64,000 nt of DNA from WRIS01 sp964345475 (lineage in GTDB: Bacteria; Actinomycetota; Coriobacteriia; Coriobacteriales; Eggerthellaceae): assembly GCA_964345475.1 (NCBI GenBank), contig CAYFQW010000005.1, positions 1-64,000 of the forward strand, written 5' to 3'. The notes below the pieces were generated by a model, which had not been told where the DNA came from, did not search any database, and saw nothing but the letters and a program-made list of their open reading frames with translations. Every line of letters begins with the position of its first letter. Position 1 is the stretch's first letter. A program made the translations under genes and the position numbers. Below are positions 26,551-33,975 of the stretch, in pieces.

Positions 26551-27351
26551 ATGCGCGAACTCTCACCTCAAAACAAAAATCAGGCTCCACATGAGCGGGA
26601 CCAAGAAGACAGCAGGCAGGACCCTCGAGGCTTTCAGCGGCCGGTCCCCCAAGAGCTTGCAAAAGAGGATAGCTCGTTTGTGCAATTCCTCAAGAAGAAT
26701 ACCGTCACCTCCATCATTCTTGCCTGCACAATAGCCATCTACTTTGTTGAGATGATACTTTCACGCAGCTTTTCAGTTTCGGTATATGTAATGCTCGATA
26801 TGGGGGCAATGTATGGCCCCTATATCAATGATGCGAGTGGCTTATGGCGCTTTATTGCCCCGATCTTATTGCATTTTGACCTCATGCACCTCCTCTTCAA
26901 TATGGGAGCCCTTTTTATGATAGGGCCTCTTCTCGAGCAGGTTCTTGGCCGCCTGAACTTTTTCCTGCTGTACTTCGTTTCTGGCTTTATAGGTAATTTG
27001 GCTTCGTTCATCTTTCAATACGGAGGTGTTTCTGCGGGAGCTTCGACAAGCGTGTTCGGGCTTTTTGTAGCCGCAGCTCTTTTATCGGTCCTCATGAAAG
27101 GGCCGAATCGACATTTGGCGTCCTACAGCAAAGGTATGTGGACCATCATCGGGATCAATATCCTATATTCCATTTTAATCCCCTCAATATCGCTCGTAGG
27201 CCATATGGGTGGAGCAGTTGGCGGGGCTCTTGTCATGCTCTTCCTCCCTTCGAAAAAACTTAAGACCCCTGTTTGGCTTCGCATTATTGTTGCCGTAGTT
27301 GTTGCAGCAGGAATCCTGGGCCTCCTGTTCTACTTCAATCTCATTGGCTAG
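26551..27351 (+). CDS. Rhomboid-family intramembrane serine protease
   Basis: 266 residues from the ATG at 26551, preceded by AAGGGAG with short spacing; a TTG at 26527 would add 8 residues but has no clear binding site. A charged, Gln/Pro-rich cytoplasmic N-terminus of about 50 residues leads into six membrane segments. Rhomboid features: HFDLMHLLFNM (conserved H and N), the catalytic Ser in GASTSVFGLF and the catalytic His in GHMGGAVGGA. It cleaves membrane proteins within the bilayer; substrate unknown. Confidence 0.88.
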   Translation: MRELSPQNKNQAPHERDQEDSRQDPRGFQRPVPQELAKEDSSFVQFLKKNTVTSIILACTIAIYFVEMILSRSFSVSVYVMLDMGAMYGPYINDASGLWRFIAPILLHFDLMHLLFNMGALFMIGPLLEQVLGRLNFFLLYFVSGFIGNLASFIFQYGGVSAGASTSVFGLFVAAALLSVLMKGPNRHLASYSKGMWTIIGINILYSILIPSISLVGHMGGAVGGALVMLFLPSKKLKTPVWLRIIVAVVVAAGILGLLFYFNLIG

Positions 27352-27429
27352 ATTTGCCCAAAGCAAGAAAGAGCTGTGAACATTGTCGGGTGCTCTCTCC
27401 TTTGCTCAGCAAGGCTTGTTGCTTTGTCA

Positions 27430-27435
27430 TATAAT
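27430..27435 (+). promoter_or_regulatory. TATAAT box abutting the flippase start codon
   Basis: A perfect TATAAT ends 6 bases before the ATG at 27442, so transcription from it would begin at or next to the A of the ATG, giving a leaderless or nearly leaderless mRNA. No convincing -35 was seen at the right distance. Confidence 0.35.
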
Positions 27436-27441
27436 CGAGGC

Positions 27442-29085
27442 ATGAAAAAGGATTACAAAAATAGGGCAAGAAAAAAGACCTTGTCCCCTTCCCGGGAGAA
27501 AAAACAAAGTAAACCTTGGTTCTTACAGCGCATTATCAACGAATGGTTTAACCGTTTATTAGGTGCTGCCTCCGACAAGTCTTTCAGCAGTCAGGACGCG
27601 ATGTATGCAGCCAACCGCACATCGCGAGATTATGTTTGGAATACCATTGGAGGGGTTACCTGGGGGCTTACCTTCCCCTTGCTTACCATGGTGGTGACAC
27701 AGCTTGTTGGAGTGGAACAGGCTGGTATGTTCTCAATGGCCTTTGTAGTGGGCCTGCTTCTCATGTTTGCCGCAAATTACGGAATACGAACCTTCCAAGT
27801 TTCCGATCTTAACGAAGCCTACTCTTTTTCCGACTATCAAATCAATCGTATTATCACCTGTGTGGTCGCTCTTATACTGGGTATACTGTACTGTTTCGTA
27901 CGAGGCTATACCGAAGAAATGTTCATCATCAGTATGGCCGTATATGCCCATAAGATTGTTGATGGATTGGCTGATGCATACGAAGGCCGTTTGCAGCAGG
28001 TAGGCAAGCTGTATCTCGCAGGTGTCTCGCAGTCTATACGTTCGGTGTTTTCTTTCACGATATTTTCTCTTGTCCTGCTTATTACGCGCAATCTGCCGGC
28101 ATCCTGTATTGCCATGGCCGTTGTCGCAATTCTTTGCTTTGTTATAATCAGCCTCCCCCTTGCCTATCTCGAAACACCAAAATCCAAACGCCCCGTTTTT
28201 GAGAATATCAAGGCTCTTCTTTCGCAATGCTTTCCTCTTTTTATTGCCCTATTCATGTTCAATCTCATCGATTCTATGCCAAAGTTTGTCATGGAAGGTG
28301 TTTTGAGTTATGACAATCAGCTCTACTTCAACGCCATGTACTTCCCCGCTCAGACTATCCTCCTTTTTTCTCAATTCGTCTACCGGCCCCAATTTTTAAG
28401 AATGGCAAATTTGTGGGCGGAAAAAAGCGACCGGAAAAAATTCGATCTCCTTATCATCGTGATTCTCCTTATGATCGCTGTCCTTACTGTTTTCTCGATC
28501 TTTGTAATGGACTGGATAGGGGTGCCCCTTCTCGGGTTCTTCTACGGAATTGATTTTGAGAAATTTAGGGGATTGATTACCGTTATGCTTGTTGCCGGAG
28601 GCGTGACGGCTGGAATCGATTTCCTCTACCAGGTTATTACCGTTCTTCGCAAGCAAAAGGCGGTTACGAAGCTTTATTTAATAACTTTCGGCTTCTCTCT
28701 CTTTATTCCGATTCTGCTTGTTCGCTTCACCGGCTTGCCTGGCGGTGTCTTAGGTTATCTCATTATTATGAGCATACTTCTCGTTCTGCTGGTATCGGAA
28801 TTCTTAAGTATCCGTCTCGGTTTTATTAAGGAAGAGCCTCTGCAAGCAGAATCCGGCGACCCCGCAGCCGCCATCCATACAAGACGCCCCAGCGAAGTTC
28901 GTGCTGAACGTGAAAGGCTTTCCCATCACCGCGGTGAGGGCATGAGCACAGGTTACGCAAAGACGGCACCTTCGCCCAAGCATCTATTAAAAAATATTCC
29001 CTTTGTCAGCCTCCCTGCAGGTAAGGAAGGGCAAGAATCTGACGATCGGGATCAATCGGACAATTCTGACGAGCCTAAAGCCTAG
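27442..29085 (+). CDS. Wzx/MATE-type oligosaccharide flippase-like membrane protein
   Basis: 547 residues from the ATG at 27442; a GTG 66 bases upstream (27376) is an alternative. A very basic N-terminus (MKKDYKNRARKK) is followed by about 14 membrane segments from residue 70 to 455 in the polysaccharide-biosynthesis/MOP superfamily pattern (SRDYVWNTIGGVTWGLTFPLL at the first helix), then a cytoplasmic tail of about 90 residues with low-complexity ends. It probably flips a lipid-linked glycan. No glycosyltransferases are near, which leaves the substrate open. Confidence 0.75.
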   Translation: MKKDYKNRARKKTLSPSREKKQSKPWFLQRIINEWFNRLLGAASDKSFSSQDAMYAANRTSRDYVWNTIGGVTWGLTFPLLTMVVTQLVGVEQAGMFSMAFVVGLLLMFAANYGIRTFQVSDLNEAYSFSDYQINRIITCVVALILGILYCFVRGYTEEMFIISMAVYAHKIVDGLADAYEGRLQQVGKLYLAGVSQSIRSVFSFTIFSLVLLITRNLPASCIAMAVVAILCFVIISLPLAYLETPKSKRPVFENIKALLSQCFPLFIALFMFNLIDSMPKFVMEGVLSYDNQLYFNAMYFPAQTILLFSQFVYRPQFLRMANLWAEKSDRKKFDLLIIVILLMIAVLTVFSIFVMDWIGVPLLGFFYGIDFEKFRGLITVMLVAGGVTAGIDFLYQVITVLRKQKAVTKLYLITFGFSLFIPILLVRFTGLPGGVLGYLIIMSILLVLLVSEFLSIRLGFIKEEPLQAESGDPAAAIHTRRPSEVRAERERLSHHRGEGMSTGYAKTAPSPKHLLKNIPFVSLPAGKEGQESDDRDQSDNSDEPKA

Positions 29086-29188
29086 CTGTCTCGCGGCGGC
29101 AATCCTTGCTCGCTGCCAACAGAGCTCCGAGCTGCCTCGCAACAGAATAGTTCCCGTCCTCAATGACGACGAACAGGGTAGCCCCCTC

Positions 29189-29998
29189 TCAACGACGGCG
29201 ATTTGCCCTGTAGAGGAGGTTCAATCCTTGGAGGCTCAAGGTTTTTTCTATACGCTCGATATGTTTCGATACGCCCTGTATCAACGAGGCGTCCTGACCC
29301 GTTGCAATGAGACTCGTTTCGTATCCAAGCTCGTTCCAAATAGCCTCCACGAGACCATCGACGCGAGCCGCCTCTCCTACTACGATTCCTGCACGCAGGG
29401 CATCCTGGGTGTTCTTCCCTATGACCGACTTGGGCATCTTAAAATCAACGGACGCAAGCTGTGCCGCCTCCCGTGAAAGGGCCTGGGCCGACAAGCGAAT
29501 CCCTGGAGCAATGAGCCCTCCGCAAAAAGCCCCTTCCTTATCGACAATGGAAAGGTTCGTCGACGTTCCAAAGTCGGCAACGATAAAGGGGGCTTCTTCC
29601 AGACTGGAAGCTGCAACCAAATTCGCAATCCTGTCTGCTCCAATTTCTGCAGGGTCGTTGTATCGCATACGAAGACCTGTTTTCAGGCCTGGTCCTACCG
29701 TTAAAGGACGGCTGCCGCTTATGCGCTGCCCCGCCTCGCTGAAGGTAGCTGTTAAAAGGGGTACCACCGAAGCAAGTATGACAGCCTGCGGTGAGGCTGG
29801 CTTGCTATCCTTCCCTCGCACCCGCACTGATTCAAGAAAGCTGCACATGAACGCTTCGGCTTCGTCGACCGTTGCCCTCTCGGGGCAGGAGAAAAAACGG
29901 GCTTCTGTAAGACGCCCTTCCTCCGATAGGCCCAAGGCGATTACATCGTTGCCGATATTTATTGAGAGCAGTACATCAGCATCTGTATTCTTTTTCAT
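29189..29998 (-). CDS. coaX: Type III pantothenate kinase
   Basis: 269 residues. First step of CoA synthesis. Family motifs: PLTVGPGLKTGLRMRYNDPAEIGADRIANLVAA in middle position, then VADFGTSTNLSIVD and GGLIAPGIRLS. The N-terminal phosphate loop, normally DxGNT, reads NIGND (N14, D18), an unusual change in a conserved motif. It is opposed to the flippase across 103 bases and divergent from the OPT transporter across 110 bases. Confidence 0.88.
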   Translation of the reverse strand: MKKNTDADVLLSINIGNDVIALGLSEEGRLTEARFFSCPERATVDEAEAFMCSFLESVRVRGKDSKPASPQAVILASVVPLLTATFSEAGQRISGSRPLTVGPGLKTGLRMRYNDPAEIGADRIANLVAASSLEEAPFIVADFGTSTNLSIVDKEGAFCGGLIAPGIRLSAQALSREAAQLASVDFKMPKSVIGKNTQDALRAGIVVGEAARVDGLVEAIWNELGYETSLIATGQDASLIQGVSKHIERIEKTLSLQGLNLLYRANRRR

Positions 29999-30108
29999 TC
30001 AAAACAACCCTTCCACAAAGTCGTATATCTTTAGTATACTTGTTCCGTTCTGTTTGTAACCCGACTTCCTGTATCAAGGGGGAGCGGATATACGATAAAG
30101 GAGCTAGT

Positions 30109-31920
30109 ATGAACGAGCTGAAGGGTCAGCTGACTCTGCGCGCAATCGTTGTCGGAAGCATCGGTTGCATTGTCATCACCGCAACATCGGTATACACAGC
30201 CCTCAAAATGGGTGCGCTTCCTTGGCCAATTATTTTTGCGGCTATCATTTCACTTTTCTTCCTCAAAGCATTGGGAAAGACTAACTACCACGAAGTAAAT
30301 GTAACTCATACTATTATGAGCGCGGGCTCGATGGTTGCAGGAGGGCTGGCTTTCACTATTCCAGGTATTTGGATTTTAGGTCTCGGCGAAGTTAATTTTA
30401 TACAAATGCTCATCGTTGCCCTTGCGGGGGTAAGCCTCGGCCTCATTGCCTCAGTTAGATTACGGCGGCACTTCATCGAAGATGCCGAGCTTGAGTTTCC
30501 TATTGGAGCCGCAGCCGCTAAAACTATAGTTGCTGGCGACAAGGGTGGAAAAACGGGCGTGAAACTTTTCTCCTCTATGGGAATTGCTGGTATTTTTACG
30601 GTTCTACGCGATTGGCTTGGTTCTATTCCCACAATTCTGTTCGGCTCCGTCTCTGTTCCTGGGGTAGCCTTTGGCATCTACAACTCCCCCATGCTCCTCG
30701 CTATCGGCTTTTTAGTAGGAACTTCATCCGTAGTGGTTTGGTTTTTAGGCGCCTTATTTGGAAGTTTTGGCATTATTCTCGGCGGAAGCCAGCTTGGATT
30801 TTGGGGCGTCGAAAGTGGACAGAGCATCGCCGCGAGCCTTGGCATGGGTACGATGATGGGCTGCGGAATAGGTGTCGTTTTAAAGATAACCCTGCCCAAG
30901 CTCATGTCTCTTGCCAAGGATTACCGTAAGAGGGCTGGCTCTGGCTTCGGGTCTGGGCCTGGCTCTGGCTTCGGGTCTGAGGCTGGTTCTGGCTCTGGCT
31001 CTGGCTTCGGGTCTGGGGCTGGCAAGAATGCCTCCTCATCGCAAGAAGCCTCACCTCAATCTTCAAAGGACTTTTCCCAACAAAAAAGCGCCTCTCCATC
31101 CACACACCGAGCTCTTTCAGCGGGGTTTATTGCATGCGCGGTAGCCGCCCTCGTCCTTGCTCTTTGCTTTTTGCTCCGTCTCGATCCGCTTGTTTGTATT
31201 ATTGTCGTTCTTTTCTCCTGGGTGACCACGGCCATGGCCGCACAGAGTGTCGGACAGACCGGCATAGATCCCATGGAGATATTCGGCCTTATTGTTTTGC
31301 TCATCATAGCAGCTGTGTCGAAAACCCCTCAGATACAACTCTTCTTTATAGCGGGGATTATCGCTGTGTCTTGCGGTTTAGCGGGAGATGTCATGAACGA
31401 CTTCAAAGCGGGACATCTTCTCGGAACTAACCCGAAGGCGCAATGGATTGCCCAGGCCATCGGAGGGATCATCGGAGCATTCATTGCAGTTCTAGCCATG
31501 ATTGCGCTGGTGTCGGCTTATGGCGCAGAATCATTCGGTATCGGACAAAGCTTTGTTGCAGCACAGGCCTCTATGGTCGCTACGATGGTCGGGGGCATAC
31601 CATCTGTTCCCGCCTTCCTCGTTGGCCTGCTCGGAGGATGCTTGCTGTATCTCTGCGGCTTGCCGGTCATGATGCTCGGGCTTGGTATCTACCTTCCCTT
31701 CTATATGTCGTTTACTGCCTTCCTCGGAGCCTTGATAAAGCTCTCCTACGATACGATTTGTCGGAGGAAAATGAATAAGAAACCTTCTTCAGAACAAACC
31801 CCGTATAAAGAAGCAGCGGACGAGCAAGGTCTGGTAGTTGCTTCAGGCGTGATAGGCGGCGAGTCTATCGCCGGTGTTTTGATAGCCTTCGTCACCGTCA
31901 TTGTCGGGCTCAGCGTCTGA
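30109..31920 (+). CDS. OPT-family oligopeptide transporter
   Basis: 603 residues from the ATG at 30109, chosen because AAAGGAG lies 7 bases upstream; the open frame reaches back to 29962 into coaX. About 14-16 membrane helices. The N-terminus NELKGQLTLRAIVVGSIGC and the conserved YTALKMGALPWPIIFA and GAAAAKTI segments fit the EspB/OPT branch found in anaerobes. A cytoplasmic loop near residues 277-305 is a Gly/Ser/Phe repeat (GSGFGSGP type). Proton-coupled uptake of peptides or chelates is the family role. Confidence 0.88.
   Translation: MNELKGQLTLRAIVVGSIGCIVITATSVYTALKMGALPWPIIFAAIISLFFLKALGKTNYHEVNVTHTIMSAGSMVAGGLAFTIPGIWILGLGEVNFIQMLIVALAGVSLGLIASVRLRRHFIEDAELEFPIGAAAAKTIVAGDKGGKTGVKLFSSMGIAGIFTVLRDWLGSIPTILFGSVSVPGVAFGIYNSPMLLAIGFLVGTSSVVVWFLGALFGSFGIILGGSQLGFWGVESGQSIAASLGMGTMMGCGIGVVLKITLPKLMSLAKDYRKRAGSGFGSGPGSGFGSEAGSGSGSGFGSGAGKNASSSQEASPQSSKDFSQQKSASPSTHRALSAGFIACAVAALVLALCFLLRLDPLVCIIVVLFSWVTTAMAAQSVGQTGIDPMEIFGLIVLLIIAAVSKTPQIQLFFIAGIIAVSCGLAGDVMNDFKAGHLLGTNPKAQWIAQAIGGIIGAFIAVLAMIALVSAYGAESFGIGQSFVAAQASMVATMVGGIPSVPAFLVGLLGGCLLYLCGLPVMMLGLGIYLPFYMSFTAFLGALIKLSYDTICRRKMNKKPSSEQTPYKEAADEQGLVVASGVIGGESIAGVLIAFVTVIVGLSV
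30937..31020 (+). repeat. In-frame 24-bp tandem repeat within the OPT transporter
   Basis: Units at 30937-30960, 30961-30984 and an extended one at 30985-31020. Each contains GGCTCTGGCTTCGGGTCTG and encodes GSGFGS plus two variable residues. The unit length is a multiple of three, so copy-number changes would keep the frame. Confidence 0.85.
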
Positions 31921-32054
31921 TAAATATACTCCCTTTCTACGGGTAAGGGCGCACCTTTATCGATTTCATCTCCCGCCGTCCTTTGAAAGGCTTAAGAATA
32001 AGCTAAGCTATAGAGGAAATGACCTTTGGTTCGATTAAGAAAGAGTGCTTTTCT

Positions 32055-33293
32055 GTGGCAGATATAAAACCTTTTCCCTGTATACGCCCTCGCGTTGATC
32101 TTGCATATCAAACAGCCGCCCTTCCTTACGACGTCTTCAGTCTTGAAGAGGCGCGCGAAGAAATAGAGAAGCACCCCCTCTCGTTTCTCCGTATCGATAT
32201 GAGCGAAGCAACCTTCCCCTACGACATTGATCATGAGGATGAAAAAGTTTTTGAGCGGGCAAAATCTATACTTGAACATGATATCGATTCGGGAACCTAT
32301 ATTACTGATGAAACGCCAAGCTTTTACCTGTACCGCTTAAGCACCAAGACGGGTATCTCCCAGACAGGCATTGTCGCCTGTGTATCGATAGACGATTACC
32401 TCGAAGATCGCGTCAAAAGACATGAAAAAACGAGGGCTTCAAAAGAAGTGAACAGGATAAAGCATGTAGAGGCCCTCGAGGCACAAACAGGGCCCATCTT
32501 TTTAACCTTCCGTCCCGACGATAGTATTGATAGCTTTACTGAAAAAGCTAAACTGGTTCCCCCTCTCTATGATTTCATGGCGCCCGACAAGGTTCGCCAC
32601 ACCGTTTGGCGCCTGAACAAGGAAGAGGACATCGACATGCTGCGTCGAACCTTTTCTGAGATTCCCAATCTCTATATCGCAGATGGTCACCACCGCGCTG
32701 CTTCCGCCGTCAAGTCGGGGCTGCGTCGCCGCGAGGCATTGGGTACTCTTCCACGAACTCAAGAATCTGACTATTTTTTGGCAGTGCTGTTTCCGAGTGA
32801 TCAGCTGACCATTCTCGACTACAATCGTGTTGTCAAGGGCTTGAACGGCTTCGAAGCATCGACCTTTCTTGATGCGCTGCGTACCGACTTTATAGTCGAT
32901 GGCCCGTATGAAACAGCCTATAAGCCAGACAGTAAAGCAAAGTTCGGAATGTTTCTTGAGGGGCATTGGTACTGTCTGCAAAGTAAAGAGGCACCCGAAG
33001 CAAACGATCCTATCTCGGGCCTTGATGTTAGCCTTTTGCAGGATAAAATTTTAGAGCCGCTGCTCGGTATAGAGGATCCCCGCAATGATGAACGCATAGA
33101 TTTCGTGGGCGGCATTCGGGGCATGGAGGAGCTGGAGCGAAGGGCGTCCACTGACATGACCCTCGCTTTTTCTCTGTATCCGACATCTATTGAAGAGCTC
33201 TTTGCTGTTGCCGATGCCGATTTGCTTATGCCTCCGAAATCAACCTGGTTTGAGCCAAAGCTCCGGAGCGGACTGTTCATTCACCAAATATAG
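32055..33293 (+). CDS. DUF1015 family protein
   Basis: 412 residues from the GTG at 32055 (VADIKPFPCIRPR), chosen because DUF1015 proteins begin with an A-(D/E)-IKPF segment and AAGAAAGAG lies upstream; an ATG at 32019 would add 12 residues. Family traits: PYDVFSLEEAREE, the NPLSFLRI-like segment KHPLSFLRIDMSE, and a central IADGHHRAASA motif. Biochemical role unknown; in other bacteria the family often lies near serine or phosphoglycerate metabolism genes, not seen here. Confidence 0.85.
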   Translation: MADIKPFPCIRPRVDLAYQTAALPYDVFSLEEAREEIEKHPLSFLRIDMSEATFPYDIDHEDEKVFERAKSILEHDIDSGTYITDETPSFYLYRLSTKTGISQTGIVACVSIDDYLEDRVKRHEKTRASKEVNRIKHVEALEAQTGPIFLTFRPDDSIDSFTEKAKLVPPLYDFMAPDKVRHTVWRLNKEEDIDMLRRTFSEIPNLYIADGHHRAASAVKSGLRRREALGTLPRTQESDYFLAVLFPSDQLTILDYNRVVKGLNGFEASTFLDALRTDFIVDGPYETAYKPDSKAKFGMFLEGHWYCLQSKEAPEANDPISGLDVSLLQDKILEPLLGIEDPRNDERIDFVGGIRGMEELERRASTDMTLAFSLYPTSIEELFAVADADLLMPPKSTWFEPKLRSGLFIHQI

Positions 33294-33303
33294 CCGATAC
33301 ACC

Positions 33304-33367
33304 TTAAAGCCTGAACGCTCAGGCTTTAAAGACCCGCACAGCTAGAAGAAAGTATTTGCTGTGCGGG
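33304..33367. terminator. Two tandem hairpins between convergent genes
   Basis: An 11-bp perfect stem with a 4-base loop (33304-33314 with 33319-33329) is followed by a 10-bp perfect stem (33333-33342 with 33358-33367). They fill the gap between the DUF1015 gene and the opposing Spx/ArsC-like gene. Neither strand has a U-tract after them, so termination or 3' end protection is inferred from place and stability. Confidence 0.55.
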
Positions 33368-33387
33368 AACGTGCCGCTTGGGATACC

Positions 33388-33750
33388 TTAGAGCAGTTTT
33401 TCTTCCCACTCCTGTTCGCGGAAGCCGAAGAAGGCGAAATCCTTGCCTAAGAGAATCGGCCTTCTGACCATTTTTCCGTCTGTGGCCAAAAGCCTATACG
33501 CATCCTCTTCATCCATACCAGCATCTAATTGTTGCTTCACATTTTGCTCTCGATATAAAACACCGCTCGTATTGAAGAGTCGACGGATTGGCAGCCCGCT
33601 TAGACTGTGCCACTCCTTAAGCTCGTCAGCGTTTGGATTTTCTTGTATCATGTCACGCCATTCATATTCGATACCATGATCGTCGAGCCATGTTTGAGCT
33701 TTCCTACTTGTCGAGCATTTTTTATATCCTAAAAAGGTATACCGTGCCAT
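33388..33750 (-). CDS. Spx/ArsC-like thioredoxin-fold protein
   Basis: 120 residues from the ATG at 33750 (MARYTFLGYKKCSTSRKAQ) with GAGGGAG 5 bases before it; the longer frame to 33873 is not supported. The single N-terminal Cys in KKCSTSRKA, without the second Cys of a CxxC, and the MVRRPILLGKDFAFFGFRE segment match the YffB/ArsC-like (Spx/MgsR-related) family. It may act as a thiol reductase or regulator; which is not decided by sequence. Divergent from htpG. Confidence 0.82.
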   Translation of the reverse strand: MARYTFLGYKKCSTSRKAQTWLDDHGIEYEWRDMIQENPNADELKEWHSLSGLPIRRLFNTSGVLYREQNVKQQLDAGMDEEDAYRLLATDGKMVRRPILLGKDFAFFGFREQEWEEKLL

Positions 33751-33888
33751 CATGACTCCCTCACTTAGTCGCCTATTTGCGTGGCTACCTGACTGCAGGC
33801 TGCCTAGGTGCTCATCTACACAGGAGCTTAGTCTACCACGCAAGAAACTGTCAATCGTAGTAAGTCTAAGCAAATGTGGAAAAGCGCC

Positions 33889-33916
33889 TTGACAAGCAGG
33901 TGTGCACTACTAAAAT
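33889..33916 (+). promoter_or_regulatory. Promoter of htpG
   Basis: TTGACA (33889-33894, perfect) and TAAAAT (33911-33916, 5 of 6) with a 16-base spacer. The start would be near 33923, at the first base of the CIRCE operator. Confidence 0.7.
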
Positions 33917-33922
33917 TGTATT

Positions 33923-33949
33923 TTAGCACTCTCAAGCTAAGAGTGCTAT
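33923..33949 (+). promoter_or_regulatory. CIRCE operator (HrcA site) upstream of htpG
   Basis: TTAGCACTC (33923-33931), a 9-base spacer, GAGTGCTAT (33941-33949): the CIRCE inverted repeat with a single mismatch in the last base. It covers the predicted transcription start and ends 26 bases before the ATG, so HrcA would block initiation and heat would relieve it. Confidence 0.9.
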
Positions 33950-33975
33950 TTTAGAAAAGAAAGGATGAGCGATCT

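Noticed and set aside
27376..27441. GTG start of the flippase at 27376
   Set aside because: The extra residues are unlike the basic N-terminus of the family and the TATAAT box lies within them; kept only as an alternative.
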